Below, piece by piece: positions 17,473-25,251 of a DNA stretch of 64,000 nt (positions within the stretch are counted from its first letter, which is position 1; each line of letters opens with the position of its first letter). The DNA is taken from the NCBI GenBank assembly GCA_023389035.1, contig JAEWFC010000038.1, positions 434,001-498,000 on the forward strand, in the 5' to 3' direction. The notes under the pieces are model-generated. The model was given only the letters and a program-made list of their open reading frames with translations, was not told the DNA's origin and ran no database searches. Source of the DNA: Acidobacteriota bacterium (GTDB taxonomy: Bacteria > Acidobacteriota > Blastocatellia > Pyrinomonadales > Pyrinomonadaceae). The position numbers and the translations under genes were made by a program.

Positions 17473-17830
17473 CACCGTTACACTTTACCGTCCGGTAGGT
17501 AAGAATGAACTGCAATTGATAGAGGCAAGCGGCTTTACTTCGTTTCCTCCGCGGCTGCCCGAACAACCGATCTTCTATCCCGTTACGAATCGGCGCTATG
17601 CAGAGCAGATCGCAAGAGACTGGAACGCGAACCTGAACGCGGATCGCGCTGGTTACGTAACGAAATTCGATATCTCGAAAGAGTATCTCGACCGGTTTGA
17701 GCGAAAGGTGGTAGGCGGCAGCGAGCACGAAGAATACTGGATACCGGCAGACGATCTGCCTGAGTTCAACGCTAACATTATTGGCACGATCGCGGTTATT
17801 GCTGAATTTTACGGCGATCAGAATAAATGA
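17465..17830 (+). CDS. Small protein resembling the ADP-ribosylation/crystallin J1 group, cargo between pyrB and pyrC
   Basis: 121 residues. Its ATG overlaps the pyrB tail by eight bases and uses the GGAGGA at 17449-17454. Its stop overlaps the ATG of the pyrC-like scar (ATGA). The protein has the pattern LYRPVGKNELQLIEASG, FPPRLPEQPIFYPV, YAEQIARDWN, GYVTKFDIS, GGSEHEEYWIPADDL. From memory this matches short proteins often named ADP-ribosylation/crystallin J1, which may have a fold like small ADP-ribosyltransferase-type proteins; the activity is not known. The context (translationally coupled inside a pyrimidine operon) says little about its job, since it looks like an insertion. Confidence 0.75.
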   Translation: MADTVTLYRPVGKNELQLIEASGFTSFPPRLPEQPIFYPVTNRRYAEQIARDWNANLNADRAGYVTKFDISKEYLDRFERKVVGGSEHEEYWIPADDLPEFNANIIGTIAVIAEFYGDQNK

Positions 17831-17922
17831 AGTTACTTATTTCCAACGGTCACCTAATTGATCTCGCCGCGCGAATGGCGGTGCTTTATCGTTCAACCGG
17901 CGGGAGCATGGGAAGTGCTTAG
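17827..17922 (+). pseudogene. Chimeric scar: pyrC start fused in frame to a pyrB end
   Basis: A 31-codon open frame. Codons 1-15 (MKLLISNGHLIDLAA) match the start of PyrC at 18595 (13 of 15 residues; many third-position changes). Codons 16-31 (RMAVLYRSTGGSMGSA) match the PyrB C-terminus ending at 17472 (RMAVLYLSTGGSMANG), with six codons differing only synonymously. So it is a remnant of a second pyrB-pyrC arrangement with everything between deleted. It still supplies a pyrC-like start for the upstream stop and a ribosome-binding site (GGGAG) for the downstream gene. Synonymous divergence suggests the second copy came from a related genome rather than from a recent duplication. Confidence 0.85.
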
Positions 17923-18595
17923 CAGACGAGAAACTTTCCAGAGTAAGGGATTTTTGATCGCAGAAGATTTCCTATCATCTGCCGACTGCGACGCCGTTCT
18001 TTCGGCCATTGATTCAGAGAGAAATGGCAAAGCCGGAAGGCGCGACCTTATTAACAAGCCGGTCATCAAGCGTTTTGCGTATGATCACCGAATATCGAAA
18101 TTGGTTTATGAACTCGCTGGGGAACCCTCAGTTCCATACAAGGCGACGATCTTCGACAAATCTTCCGACTGCAACTGGCTCGTGCCGTGGCACCAAGACC
18201 GGTCGCTACCGTTCAATAGGCGATTTGATGGACCCGGGTGGGGGCCATGGACGTTAAAGGACGGTATAAGCTTTACCCTCGCTCCGCGATGGGCCCTCGA
18301 TAATGTAATTGCTCTTCGGATCCATTTAGATGATTCGACTGCCGAGAATGGTCCGTTGCGGGTGATCGAAGGCAGCCACGCGCTCGGAGTGATCGATCAG
18401 GCACAGGTGGTTGCGTTTGCATCCTCGTCGTCATACGAGACCTGCACGGTTCGCAAGGGAGGAGTCATTGCTATGCACCCGCTATTGATCCACAGTTCAT
18501 CGAGGAGCCGTGACGCCACTCCAAGGCGCATTCTACACGTCGAGTACTCTGCGTGTCGCGAATACCCAGAAGGAATTAAGCTTGGTTCAAACTAA
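17915..18595 (+). CDS. Phytanoyl-CoA dioxygenase family protein
   Basis: 226 residues from a GTG at 17915, chosen because it aligns exactly with the ATG of the gene at 17465 relative to the repeated pyrB tail; an in-frame TTG at 17858 lies inside the scar. It is a Fe(II)/2-oxoglutarate-dependent dioxygenase of the PhyH type. The HxD metal motif is in VPWHQDRSLP, the distal His in AMHPLLIHSSS, and the 2-oxoglutarate-binding Arg probably in the following ATPRRILHVEY. GPLRVIEGSHALG is also typical of the family. The substrate is unknown; family members hydroxylate acyl chains, small molecules or amino acids. Its TAA overlaps the pyrC ATG (TAATG). Confidence 0.85.
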   Translation: MLSRRETFQSKGFLIAEDFLSSADCDAVLSAIDSERNGKAGRRDLINKPVIKRFAYDHRISKLVYELAGEPSVPYKATIFDKSSDCNWLVPWHQDRSLPFNRRFDGPGWGPWTLKDGISFTLAPRWALDNVIALRIHLDDSTAENGPLRVIEGSHALGVIDQAQVVAFASSSSYETCTVRKGGVIAMHPLLIHSSSRSRDATPRRILHVEYSACREYPEGIKLGSN

Positions 18596-19905
18596 TGAAG
18601 TTACTTATCCAAAACGGCCACCTTATCGATCCGGCCGCACCTGAGAACACTGGGATGTCGGTCCTGATCGAGGACGGCAGAGTATCGGCGTGGATAAAGC
18701 CGGGCGAGACGCCGCCTGATGACGCCGAGGTCTTTGACGCGAGCGGCCTTTTGGTCGCACCGGGATTTATCGACCTGCACGTGCACCTGCGCGAGCCCGG
18801 GCAGGAGCACAAGGAAACGATCGCTTCGGGATGTGCGGCGGCAGTGGCGGGCGGCTGGACGTCGGTTTGCCCGATGCCGAACACCAACCCGGTTAACGAC
18901 AACGCCGCGATCACGCGTTACATGATCGAGCAAGCCGAGCACGCCGGCCTCGCTAACGTCTTCCCGATCGGTGCGATCACCAAATCTTCTGACGGCTCTG
19001 AGCTTGCTGAGATGGGTGAGATGAGATCCGCCGGAGCTGTGGCAGTTTCTGATGACGGCCGGCCCGTCCCGAATGCCGGCATCATGCGGCGGGCGATGCA
19101 GTACGCAAAGGATTTTGACCTTCCGGTGATCGACCACTGCGAAGACAAATCGCTATCAGCCGGCGGCGTGATGAACGAAGGCCGCGTGTCACTGCTGCTC
19201 GGGCTAAAAGGAATGCCCGCTCTGGCCGAAGAGCTCGATGCCGTGCGCGACATCCTGCTCGCAAAGGACACCGGTGCCCATATCCACATTGCCCACGTAT
19301 CGACCAAAGGTGCGATCGAGGCTGTCCGCCGTGCCAAGAATGAAGGCATCAACGTTACCTGCGAGGTCACGCCGCACCATTTCACTCTCACCGATCGATC
19401 CGTCGAAGGCTACGACACGAACTATAAGATGGCGCCGCCGCTGCGTAGCGAAGAGCACCTTGAGGCCGTGATCGAAGGTATCAAGGACGGGACGATCGAC
19501 GCTATCGCGACCGACCACGCCCCGCACCATCACGACGAAAAGGCGCTCGAGTTCGACCGTGCTCCGATGGGCATCACCGGCCTTGAGACGGCCGTCGGCC
19601 TCGCTTTCAATGAGCTTGTCCACAAGGGCGTGATCAGCCTCGAACGGCTCGTACAGCTTTGCTCGACCAACCCGGCACGCATCTTCAAACTGAAAGACCG
19701 AGGCACGCTGACGCCCGGCTCGATCGCCGACATCACGATCATCGATCCCGAACATCGCTGGACGTTTCACAACGCCGAGTCGCGTTCGCGCTCGCGAAAT
19801 TCGCCTTTCGACGGTTGGGAATTCACCGGCCGTGCGGTCACGACCATCGTTGGCGGGCGGGTGGTTTACGACATCGTTCGGAATGAATCTAAACCGGAGA
19901 GCTAA
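18595..19905 (+). CDS. pyrC: Dihydroorotase, class I
   Basis: 436 residues. It closes carbamoyl aspartate to dihydroorotate. Zinc ligands are His62 and His64 in GFIDLHVHLREPGQEHKE, with further metal or catalytic motifs in VIDHCEDKSL, HIHIAHVSTKGA, TCEVTPHHF and AIATDHAPHHHDEK. The class I (about 430 residues, amidohydrolase) length fits. The start overlaps the stop of the PhyH gene by one base, so it is translationally coupled. Confidence 0.96.
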   Translation: MKLLIQNGHLIDPAAPENTGMSVLIEDGRVSAWIKPGETPPDDAEVFDASGLLVAPGFIDLHVHLREPGQEHKETIASGCAAAVAGGWTSVCPMPNTNPVNDNAAITRYMIEQAEHAGLANVFPIGAITKSSDGSELAEMGEMRSAGAVAVSDDGRPVPNAGIMRRAMQYAKDFDLPVIDHCEDKSLSAGGVMNEGRVSLLLGLKGMPALAEELDAVRDILLAKDTGAHIHIAHVSTKGAIEAVRRAKNEGINVTCEVTPHHFTLTDRSVEGYDTNYKMAPPLRSEEHLEAVIEGIKDGTIDAIATDHAPHHHDEKALEFDRAPMGITGLETAVGLAFNELVHKGVISLERLVQLCSTNPARIFKLKDRGTLTPGSIADITIIDPEHRWTFHNAESRSRSRNSPFDGWEFTGRAVTTIVGGRVVYDIVRNESKPES

Positions 19906-19908
19906 CCA

Positions 19909-20424
19909 ATGTTGAAAGCGGGTGTCATAATTCTACTCTTTGCCGCTGCGAGCACGGCTACGGCTCAGGTGACCAGTTCCTACACCGATATCACGGACAA
20001 AAGCTGTAAAAAGCTAAAGGCCGACGAGGAAAACGGCATTTTGTATTCAGCTGAATGTCCGGGTGTCGCGGGCTTCAAATTGAACCTGCTCGAGGGTGAC
20101 CTTCGGCAGACCGTCAACATCGTCGCCCCCAAAAAGAAGCTGCACGAACTTAACCTTTGGTACATCTTTCCGGGTTACTCAGCCGTTGGTCAAAAAGCCG
20201 AGTGGCTGGTCAAGGACAAAAAGCCCTTTGCCCTGATACTGCGTGTGAACGTGGCCGAGGATCCGCAGGACGTCGAAAAACGCACTTCGTACCTGGTGGT
20301 TGCCAAGCTCACCGAGAAAGAGATCTGCGTGACTGAGACCATTAAACCTACATCGACGCAGAACGCGGATGCCCGAAAGGCCGCTGAGAGATCAGGTTCA
20401 CGCCCATGCTGGACCCGCAATTGA
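19909..20424 (+). CDS. Secreted protein of unknown function downstream of pyrC
   Basis: 171 residues. A clear Sec signal peptide (MLKAGVIILLFAAASTATAQ, cleavage after AQ) is followed by a small soluble domain with three Cys (DKSCKKLKA, YSAECPGVAGFKL, KEICVTETI) and a conserved-looking core (GFKLNLLEGDLRQTVNIV, LNLWYIFPGYSAVGQKAEWL). I do not recognise the family with confidence. It begins three bases after the pyrC stop and may be co-transcribed, but nothing links it to pyrimidines. Confidence 0.75.
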   Translation: MLKAGVIILLFAAASTATAQVTSSYTDITDKSCKKLKADEENGILYSAECPGVAGFKLNLLEGDLRQTVNIVAPKKKLHELNLWYIFPGYSAVGQKAEWLVKDKKPFALILRVNVAEDPQDVEKRTSYLVVAKLTEKEICVTETIKPTSTQNADARKAAERSGSRPCWTRN

Positions 20425-20468
20425 TGGGTCGGCCTGATACGCGGTTTTAATCATCGATTCGATTGTCT

Positions 20469-20474
20469 TATAAT
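20469..20474 (+). promoter_or_regulatory. Possible -10 element for the TerC-family gene
   Basis: A perfect TATAAT at 20469-20474 lies 45 bases before the ATG at 20520. No convincing -35 box is found at 17 bases (only T/A-rich sequence near 20445-20451). A ribosome-binding site GGAG (20506-20509) follows at a sensible distance. Confidence 0.35.
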
Positions 20475-20519
20475 CTCACGGTTTAGACGGTAGCTTTTCT
20501 TTTACGGAGATCTCGTTAA

Positions 20520-21320
20520 ATGGAACTTCTCACAGATCCGAATGTTTGGATAGCGTTTGCGACACTTACCCTTCTCGAGCTTGTTCTCGGTATCGACAAC
20601 GTCGTTTTCATTTCGATCCTGGCAAGCAAGCTGCCGCCGGAACAGCGGCAGAAAGCGAGATTTCTCGGGCTTGGACTCGCGTTCGTGATGCGTGTGATCT
20701 TGCTGTTCTCACTCAGCTGGGTCATCGGCCTGGTCGCCCCGCTGTTTACCATTTGGGGTCAGACAGTTTCGGGCAAAGACCTCGTGCTGCTGCTCGGCGG
20801 GCTTTTCCTGATAGCAAAAGCGACGCACGAGATACACAATTCTCTCGAGGGCGAAGAGGGCACGGCGGTTAAGAAAGGCTATGCCAGTTTTACCGGCGTT
20901 ATCATCCAGATCGTTCTTCTTGACATCGTCTTTTCACTCGACTCGGTGATCACGGCGGTCGGCATGATCGGCGATCAGTACGGGCCGAACGGCATCTGGA
21001 TAATGATCACCGCGGTGCTGATCTCGATAGGTGCAATGATGGCATTCGCGGGGCCGATCGGCGAATTCGTCCACAGGCATCCGACAGTCAAGATGCTCGC
21101 CCTGTCGTTCCTCATCCTGATCGGCGTTATGCTGGTCGCTGAAGGATTTCATCAGAAGATACCGAAGGGCTACATCTACTTTGCAATGGCATTCTCGATC
21201 CTGGTCGAGATCCTCAATATGAAGCTTCGTAAGAAGTCTCCGGCACCCGTCGAGCTAAAGGACCCGTACCACGGTTCCGGCGAAGGCCCTGCCGCCGATC
21301 CTTCTCCGGACGCGGCATAA
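20520..21320 (+). CDS. TerC family integral membrane protein
   Basis: 266 residues with about seven membrane segments. The family's acidic membrane motifs are present: LLELVLGIDNVVFISIL near residue 20 and IVLLDIVFSLDSVITAVGM near residue 140. LPPEQRQKARFLGLGLAFVMRV is the typical loop. TerC/YgdQ-type proteins are linked to metal (manganese or calcium) export and to tellurite resistance; the substrate is not shown here. The C-terminal tail is Pro/Glu-rich and soluble. It has its own probable promoter and a strong terminator directly behind it. Confidence 0.92.
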   Translation: MELLTDPNVWIAFATLTLLELVLGIDNVVFISILASKLPPEQRQKARFLGLGLAFVMRVILLFSLSWVIGLVAPLFTIWGQTVSGKDLVLLLGGLFLIAKATHEIHNSLEGEEGTAVKKGYASFTGVIIQIVLLDIVFSLDSVITAVGMIGDQYGPNGIWIMITAVLISIGAMMAFAGPIGEFVHRHPTVKMLALSFLILIGVMLVAEGFHQKIPKGYIYFAMAFSILVEILNMKLRKKSPAPVELKDPYHGSGEGPAADPSPDAA

Positions 21321-21340
21321 TCGCTTCTTATCGCATTTAG

Positions 21341-21386
21341 AAATGCCGTCAATGTTGACTAGCTCAGCATTTGACGGCATTTTCTC
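21341..21386 (+). terminator. Strong terminator after the TerC gene
   Basis: A perfect 12-bp stem, AAATGCCGTCAA (21341-21352) with TTGACGGCATTT (21371-21382), is extended inward by a further 6-bp stem with one G-U pair (21353-21358 with 21364-21369). A T-rich tract follows. It ends only a few bases before the next gene's ATG at 21391, which rules out the upstream start at 21343 for that gene. Confidence 0.8.
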
Positions 21387-21390
21387 TATT

Positions 21391-22983
21391 ATGCGAATCA
21401 AATATTTTCTGCTGCTCGCGGCCTTGCTTGTCATGCCGGCCTTGTCCGCATCCGCCCAATGCGAATCCGCTTACGACCTAGTGATCACTAACGCACGGAT
21501 CATCGACGGCACGGGCAATCCGTGGTTCCGCGGCTCTGTTGCAATAAAAGACGGGCGTATCGTACGTGTCGGCACGTTCGACGCATCAGATGCTAAGCAA
21601 ACGATCGACGCCGGCAACCAGATCGTGGCTCCGGGTTTCATCGACGTTCACGCTCACACCGAGAACATTTTCGATCATCCCCAAGCCGAGAATTTCGTCC
21701 GCATGGGCGTCACCACCCTCATCACCGGTAATTGCGGCGGTTCCCACGTCGATGTCGGCAAATTCCTCGGAACGATCAGCGAGAAACCGCTTGCGGTCAA
21801 CATCTCTACGCTGATCGGTCACAATTCAGTTCGATCTGCCGTGATGGGACTCGAGAACCGCGCACCGACCGCCGAAGAGCGACAGAAGATGAACGCACTT
21901 GTCGAACAGGCGATGAAAGATGGAGCCGTCGGCCTCTCAACCGGTCTAATTTATCTGCCGGGGACGTTCGCCAAAACGGAAGAGGTGGTCGAGCTCGCAA
22001 AGGCGGCATCGAAATACGGCGGCACGTACGCCAGCCATATCCGCAACGAGGGCGTCGGCGTTTTCGACGCGATCAATGAAGCGATAAACATCGGCGAACA
22101 GGCGAAGATGCCCGTCGACATTTCGCATTTCAAGATCTCCGCCAGATCGCTGTGGGGCCAGACCGACAAGACGATCAAGTTAGTAAAGGATGCCCGTGAC
22201 CGGGGCGTAACTGTCACCGTCGACCAGTACGCCTATCCCGCATCGTCGACTTCCCTTGACGCTCGAATGCCCAGCTGGGCGATCGCCGGCGGCCGTGACG
22301 AAGGCCGAAAACGGCTCGCCGATGCTGCGACGCGTGCCCGCGTTATCGAAGAGATGAAGAGATCGCGTGCCGAGGCCGGCTTCCCTGACTATTCCGACGC
22401 GTACGTCGCGAGCTACTCCGCAAACCCTGCATTCAACGGCAAGAACATCAAGCAGATCGCTAAAGAGGTCCGCGGCAAAGACGACCTTGGCTCGCAGCTC
22501 GAACAGATCTTTGAGATGTATCACAAAGGCGGAGCGCAGATGGTCTATCGCGTAATGAGCGAAGACGACGTCAAGGCGATAATGGCCGAACCGTTCACGA
22601 TGATCGCATCCGACAGCGGAGTGCGCGAGTTTGGTTCCGGCGTCCCGCATCCGCGCGGCTACGGCAATAACGCACGCGTGCTCGGCCGCTACGTTCGCGA
22701 GCTGAAGGTCATCACGCTCGAGGACGCCATCCGAAAAATGACGTCGCTGCCCGCAAACACATTCGGCATGCGCGACCGCGGCCAGATACGCGAGGGCTTT
22801 GCTGCCGACATCGTTATCTTTGATGAGAAGACCGTCGGCGACCTGGCCACCTTCGAGAACCCGCACCAGTACGCCACCGGATTCTCTCACGTCATAGTAA
22901 ACGGCCAGCTGGTTTTCGACGGCAAAGCGATGTCCACAAACCGCCCCGGACAGGCGATCAAAGGCAGCCGAACTGCAAATTGA
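21391..22983 (+). CDS. Secreted D-aminoacylase / N-acyl-D-amino-acid deacylase family amidohydrolase
   Basis: 530 residues from the ATG at 21391, which begins a good signal peptide (MRIKYFLLLAALLVMPALSASAQ). The amidohydrolase core has the first metal motif GFIDVHAHTE, GVTTLITGNCGGS with the Cys typical of D-aminoacylases, GLSTGLIYLPG, YASHIRNEG, DISHFKIS and MIASDSGVREFG. Members remove the acyl group from N-acyl-D-amino acids, or cleave related dipeptides; periplasmic location suggests use of peptidoglycan or peptide breakdown products. The C-terminal strand segment (GFAADIVIFDEKTVGD) closes the composite beta domain. It is a single gene. Confidence 0.9.
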   Translation: MRIKYFLLLAALLVMPALSASAQCESAYDLVITNARIIDGTGNPWFRGSVAIKDGRIVRVGTFDASDAKQTIDAGNQIVAPGFIDVHAHTENIFDHPQAENFVRMGVTTLITGNCGGSHVDVGKFLGTISEKPLAVNISTLIGHNSVRSAVMGLENRAPTAEERQKMNALVEQAMKDGAVGLSTGLIYLPGTFAKTEEVVELAKAASKYGGTYASHIRNEGVGVFDAINEAINIGEQAKMPVDISHFKISARSLWGQTDKTIKLVKDARDRGVTVTVDQYAYPASSTSLDARMPSWAIAGGRDEGRKRLADAATRARVIEEMKRSRAEAGFPDYSDAYVASYSANPAFNGKNIKQIAKEVRGKDDLGSQLEQIFEMYHKGGAQMVYRVMSEDDVKAIMAEPFTMIASDSGVREFGSGVPHPRGYGNNARVLGRYVRELKVITLEDAIRKMTSLPANTFGMRDRGQIREGFAADIVIFDEKTVGDLATFENPHQYATGFSHVIVNGQLVFDGKAMSTNRPGQAIKGSRTAN

Positions 22984-23012
22984 TAACTGTTAGCAGAGAT
23001 CAACACTGGATG

Positions 23013-23038
23013 GGCCGGTTCGAGTTTAATAACCGGCC
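23013..23038. terminator. Hairpin downstream of the D-aminoacylase gene
   Basis: A perfect 8-bp stem, GGCCGGTT (23013-23020) with AACCGGCC (23031-23038), has a 10-base loop. It lies 30 bases after the stop of the upstream gene. There is no T tract on either side, so intrinsic termination is uncertain. Confidence 0.4.
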
Positions 23039-23121
23039 ATCGAATTCCACATAGCCGCGCCGACCAGGTACGCCTTTACTAGTATCGGCTTAAGCGGCGA
23101 TACCTTGGGCGAGCCACATGG

Positions 23122-23320
23122 CCGCGCATTTCGATCAAATCGTGCAAGCCGCGCATATCGCGCAAACCGCGCTCGACAATGCTCCGGACCCATTAAATAA
23201 TTTATCGCCACAGGTCTACCGGCCGGCTCTTTGATAAACGATGCGTCACCACTTGTGTTCACCAAGCGCGGCACCACTGTTGTGTTCACCAAATGCGTCA
23301 CCAAAATGCGGCACCACTTT
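23122..23320. repeat. Short direct repeats in the 728-base gap before the methyltransferase gene
   Basis: Two groups are visible. CCGCGCAT occurs at 23122 and 23149 (27 bases apart), with a partial third copy at 23167. The motif GCG(T/G)CACCA occurs at 23243, 23268, 23295 and 23308, and TGTTCACCAA follows two of these 27 bases apart. An open frame on the minus strand across 23026-23304 has no recognisable protein content. No gene is supported between 22984 and 23384. Confidence 0.6.
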
Positions 23321-23384
23321 GTCGGGAATCATTGATCAGGTCTTTGGCATGCTTTGCCTCAAGATCGTCAAAAGCGCCGATAAA

Positions 23385-23695
23385 TGCGCCAGGCTGCGCC
23401 ACGCGCGCCAGCGAAACCTGGCGCAGTTGATAGGGTTTTTGGCGAATTTTCGTATCGAAATGATGCAGCCGTGGGACGCGACCGCGAAAAACGCCGATGT
23501 TTGTTCCGCAGTGTTCCGCCCGCACGCGCACGGTGCGGAACAAAAATGGGCAAAAAAGCCTATTTTTGTCCCAGGCTGTCCCAACCGGACGCGCGAGCGC
23601 TGGGACAAACATAGCGAAAAAGCCCATTATTGTTCCAGAGCGTTCCAATCGCGCTCGCGCAAATTGGAACAAATATCGCAAAATGGACGTCGACC
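23385..23695. repeat. Array of about 64-bp units with variable but self-complementary arms
   Basis: Units begin near 23385, 23502, 23567 and 23631 (the last three 65 and 64 bases apart), with a degenerate unit between the first and second. Each clear unit has a six-base word given twice 10 bases apart, then a CG-rich middle, then the reverse complement of the word, then a GC(G)AAAAA(N)GCC-like element. Words differ: TGCGCC, TGTTCC, TGTCCC, TGTTCC. The arms stay paired in each: TGCGCCAGG/CCTGGCGCA, TTTGTTCCGCA/TGCGGAACAAA, TTTGTCCCAG/CTGGGACAAA, TTGTTCCA/TGGAACAA. The array stops 16 bases before the methyltransferase ATG. Confidence 0.75.
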
Positions 23696-23711
23696 AAGCT
23701 TCGAAACGAAT

Positions 23712-25250
23712 ATGAGCGAGACATTCAGCTACGACGAACTGCCCTACCCGAGCTTTACGTTCCCCCAGACGCGACCCGACAGGCTGTCAACGATCGGTAA
23801 GTTTTTCGGCATAGATACGGCTTTGCCGGATAGATGCACTCTGTTGGAACTGGGCTGCGGAGACGGGACGAACCTGCTCTCGTTCGCACACTGCCATCCG
23901 GAAAGCGAGTTTGTCGGTATCGACCTCTCGCGAGTGCATATAAATTCGGCGATCTCTGCCCGCGAAGAGCTCGGGTTGAAAAACGTTCAATTCATTTGTG
24001 CGGACCTGACAGCGACGCCTGCCGGTGAATTTGGCGAGTATGATTTTATAGTCGCACACGGCCTGTTCTCTTGGGTACCTGAGCCGGTCCGCGAGCATGT
24101 TCTGAAGATCTATTCGGAATGCCTGAACCCGAACGGGATCGGCTACATCAGCTACAACGCCTTTCCCGGCTTTCACATTCGCGAGATCACACGCGGACTG
24201 ATGAGATTTCACACGGCCGAGATCGGCGACCCGGACGAGAAGGTCAAACAGGCGACCGCGATCCTCGGATTCCTTGGTGAGTCGCTGCCGGCGGATAGCC
24301 TCAATTCCAAGATCATCGAACGCGAATTCAAAGAGCTGGTCGAACGGACGCCCTCTAACGTCTTTCACGACGATCTTTCCGGGATAAATCAGGCGTTTTA
24401 CTTTCACGAATTCGCTGAGATGGCCGGCCGCAACGGTCTCCAATACGTGTCTGAGGCCGATATTTCGTCGTCAAACATGCGTGGGCTTCCGGATAAAGTA
24501 CTTACCGCTCTGGCCGGGATCGGCCAAGACGTCGTCCGGCTGGAACAGTATCTGGACTTCATAAAGTTCCGCCGGTTTCGCTCGACCCTGGTCTGCAGGA
24601 ATGACCTAAAGATCGAGCGTTCTCCTGATCCGTCAGCCATTCGGAACTTTCGTTTCGCCTCAAGACTGTCACCCGAGCCCGGCTCGGTGCTGCATGACTC
24701 TTCGACGGTTCGATTCTTGGGCGATAAGGAAGAATCGGTCCAGATGAATCATCCGCTTACAAAGACGATCCTTGCGAGCTTGTCCGAGGTATGGACGCGG
24801 AGCATCGCTGCCGACGAAATATTTGCTGCCGCGGCGGATCAGCTGGGATCAGAGGGATCTAGTGTTACAGACGACGACATCCACATGGCGGAATCGTATC
24901 TGGTCGAGATGTATCGCGTTGAGCTGATAAAGCTCTCCCGATTTGAGCCCGAACTCGCCCACGCCGTGTCCGCGAATCCTAAGGCAAGCGATTTTGCCCG
25001 CTGGCAGATCGACCGGAACTGTGCGGCTGTTACCACGATGACCGGAATGAACCTGGAACCGGAAACAGACCTGGTTAGATTGATCATCAGGCTGGCTGAC
25101 GGCAGCCGCTCGCAGGAAATGATCGGCAAAGAGATTCTCGAACTGGTCGAGGCGGAGCAGGAGCAACGAACGGAGTTTGAAGAACAGCTGCCGGCAATGA
25201 TCGATTCATGTCTGAGCGACCTGCTGCGAGCGGGTTTATTGGTCGGCTAG
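23712..25250 (+). CDS. Class I SAM-dependent methyltransferase with methyltransferase regulatory domain
   Basis: 512 residues from the ATG at 23712 (MSETFSYDELPYPSFTFP). The frame is open back to 23241 but that part is translated repeat. The SAM-binding motif I is LLELGCGDGTNLLSFA (residues 44-59), followed by FVGIDLSRVHI and a DFIVAHGLFSWVPEP motif. Residues about 195-280 (TPSNVFHDDLSGINQAFYFHEFAE-like) resemble the methyltransferase regulatory domain, and the C-terminal part looks like a winged-helix region. Proteins of this architecture are grouped with putative protein-lysine methyltransferases; the target is unknown. It is convergent with kdsC, the two stops one base apart. Confidence 0.85.
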   Translation: MSETFSYDELPYPSFTFPQTRPDRLSTIGKFFGIDTALPDRCTLLELGCGDGTNLLSFAHCHPESEFVGIDLSRVHINSAISAREELGLKNVQFICADLTATPAGEFGEYDFIVAHGLFSWVPEPVREHVLKIYSECLNPNGIGYISYNAFPGFHIREITRGLMRFHTAEIGDPDEKVKQATAILGFLGESLPADSLNSKIIEREFKELVERTPSNVFHDDLSGINQAFYFHEFAEMAGRNGLQYVSEADISSSNMRGLPDKVLTALAGIGQDVVRLEQYLDFIKFRRFRSTLVCRNDLKIERSPDPSAIRNFRFASRLSPEPGSVLHDSSTVRFLGDKEESVQMNHPLTKTILASLSEVWTRSIAADEIFAAAADQLGSEGSSVTDDDIHMAESYLVEMYRVELIKLSRFEPELAHAVSANPKASDFARWQIDRNCAAVTTMTGMNLEPETDLVRLIIRLADGSRSQEMIGKEILELVEAEQEQRTEFEEQLPAMIDSCLSDLLRAGLLVG

Positions 25251-25251
25251 G

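Noticed and set aside
20425..20519. Manganese (yybP-ykoY) riboswitch before the TerC gene
   Set aside because: The leader is too short after the likely -10 element and lacks the conserved loop motifs.
22984..23240. Integron-type recombination site or mobile element end
   Set aside because: Inverted repeats occur, but no integrase, no transposase and no target duplication could be found.
23026..23304. 92-residue minus-strand open frame
   Set aside because: It covers the direct repeats (repeated LVNT and RFARYARLARF are repeat products) and has no convincing start or family.
23241..23711. 157-residue N-terminal extension of the methyltransferase
   Set aside because: The frame is open, but the sequence is the translated repeat array and has no protein-like conservation; the ATG at 23712 starts the recognisable domain.
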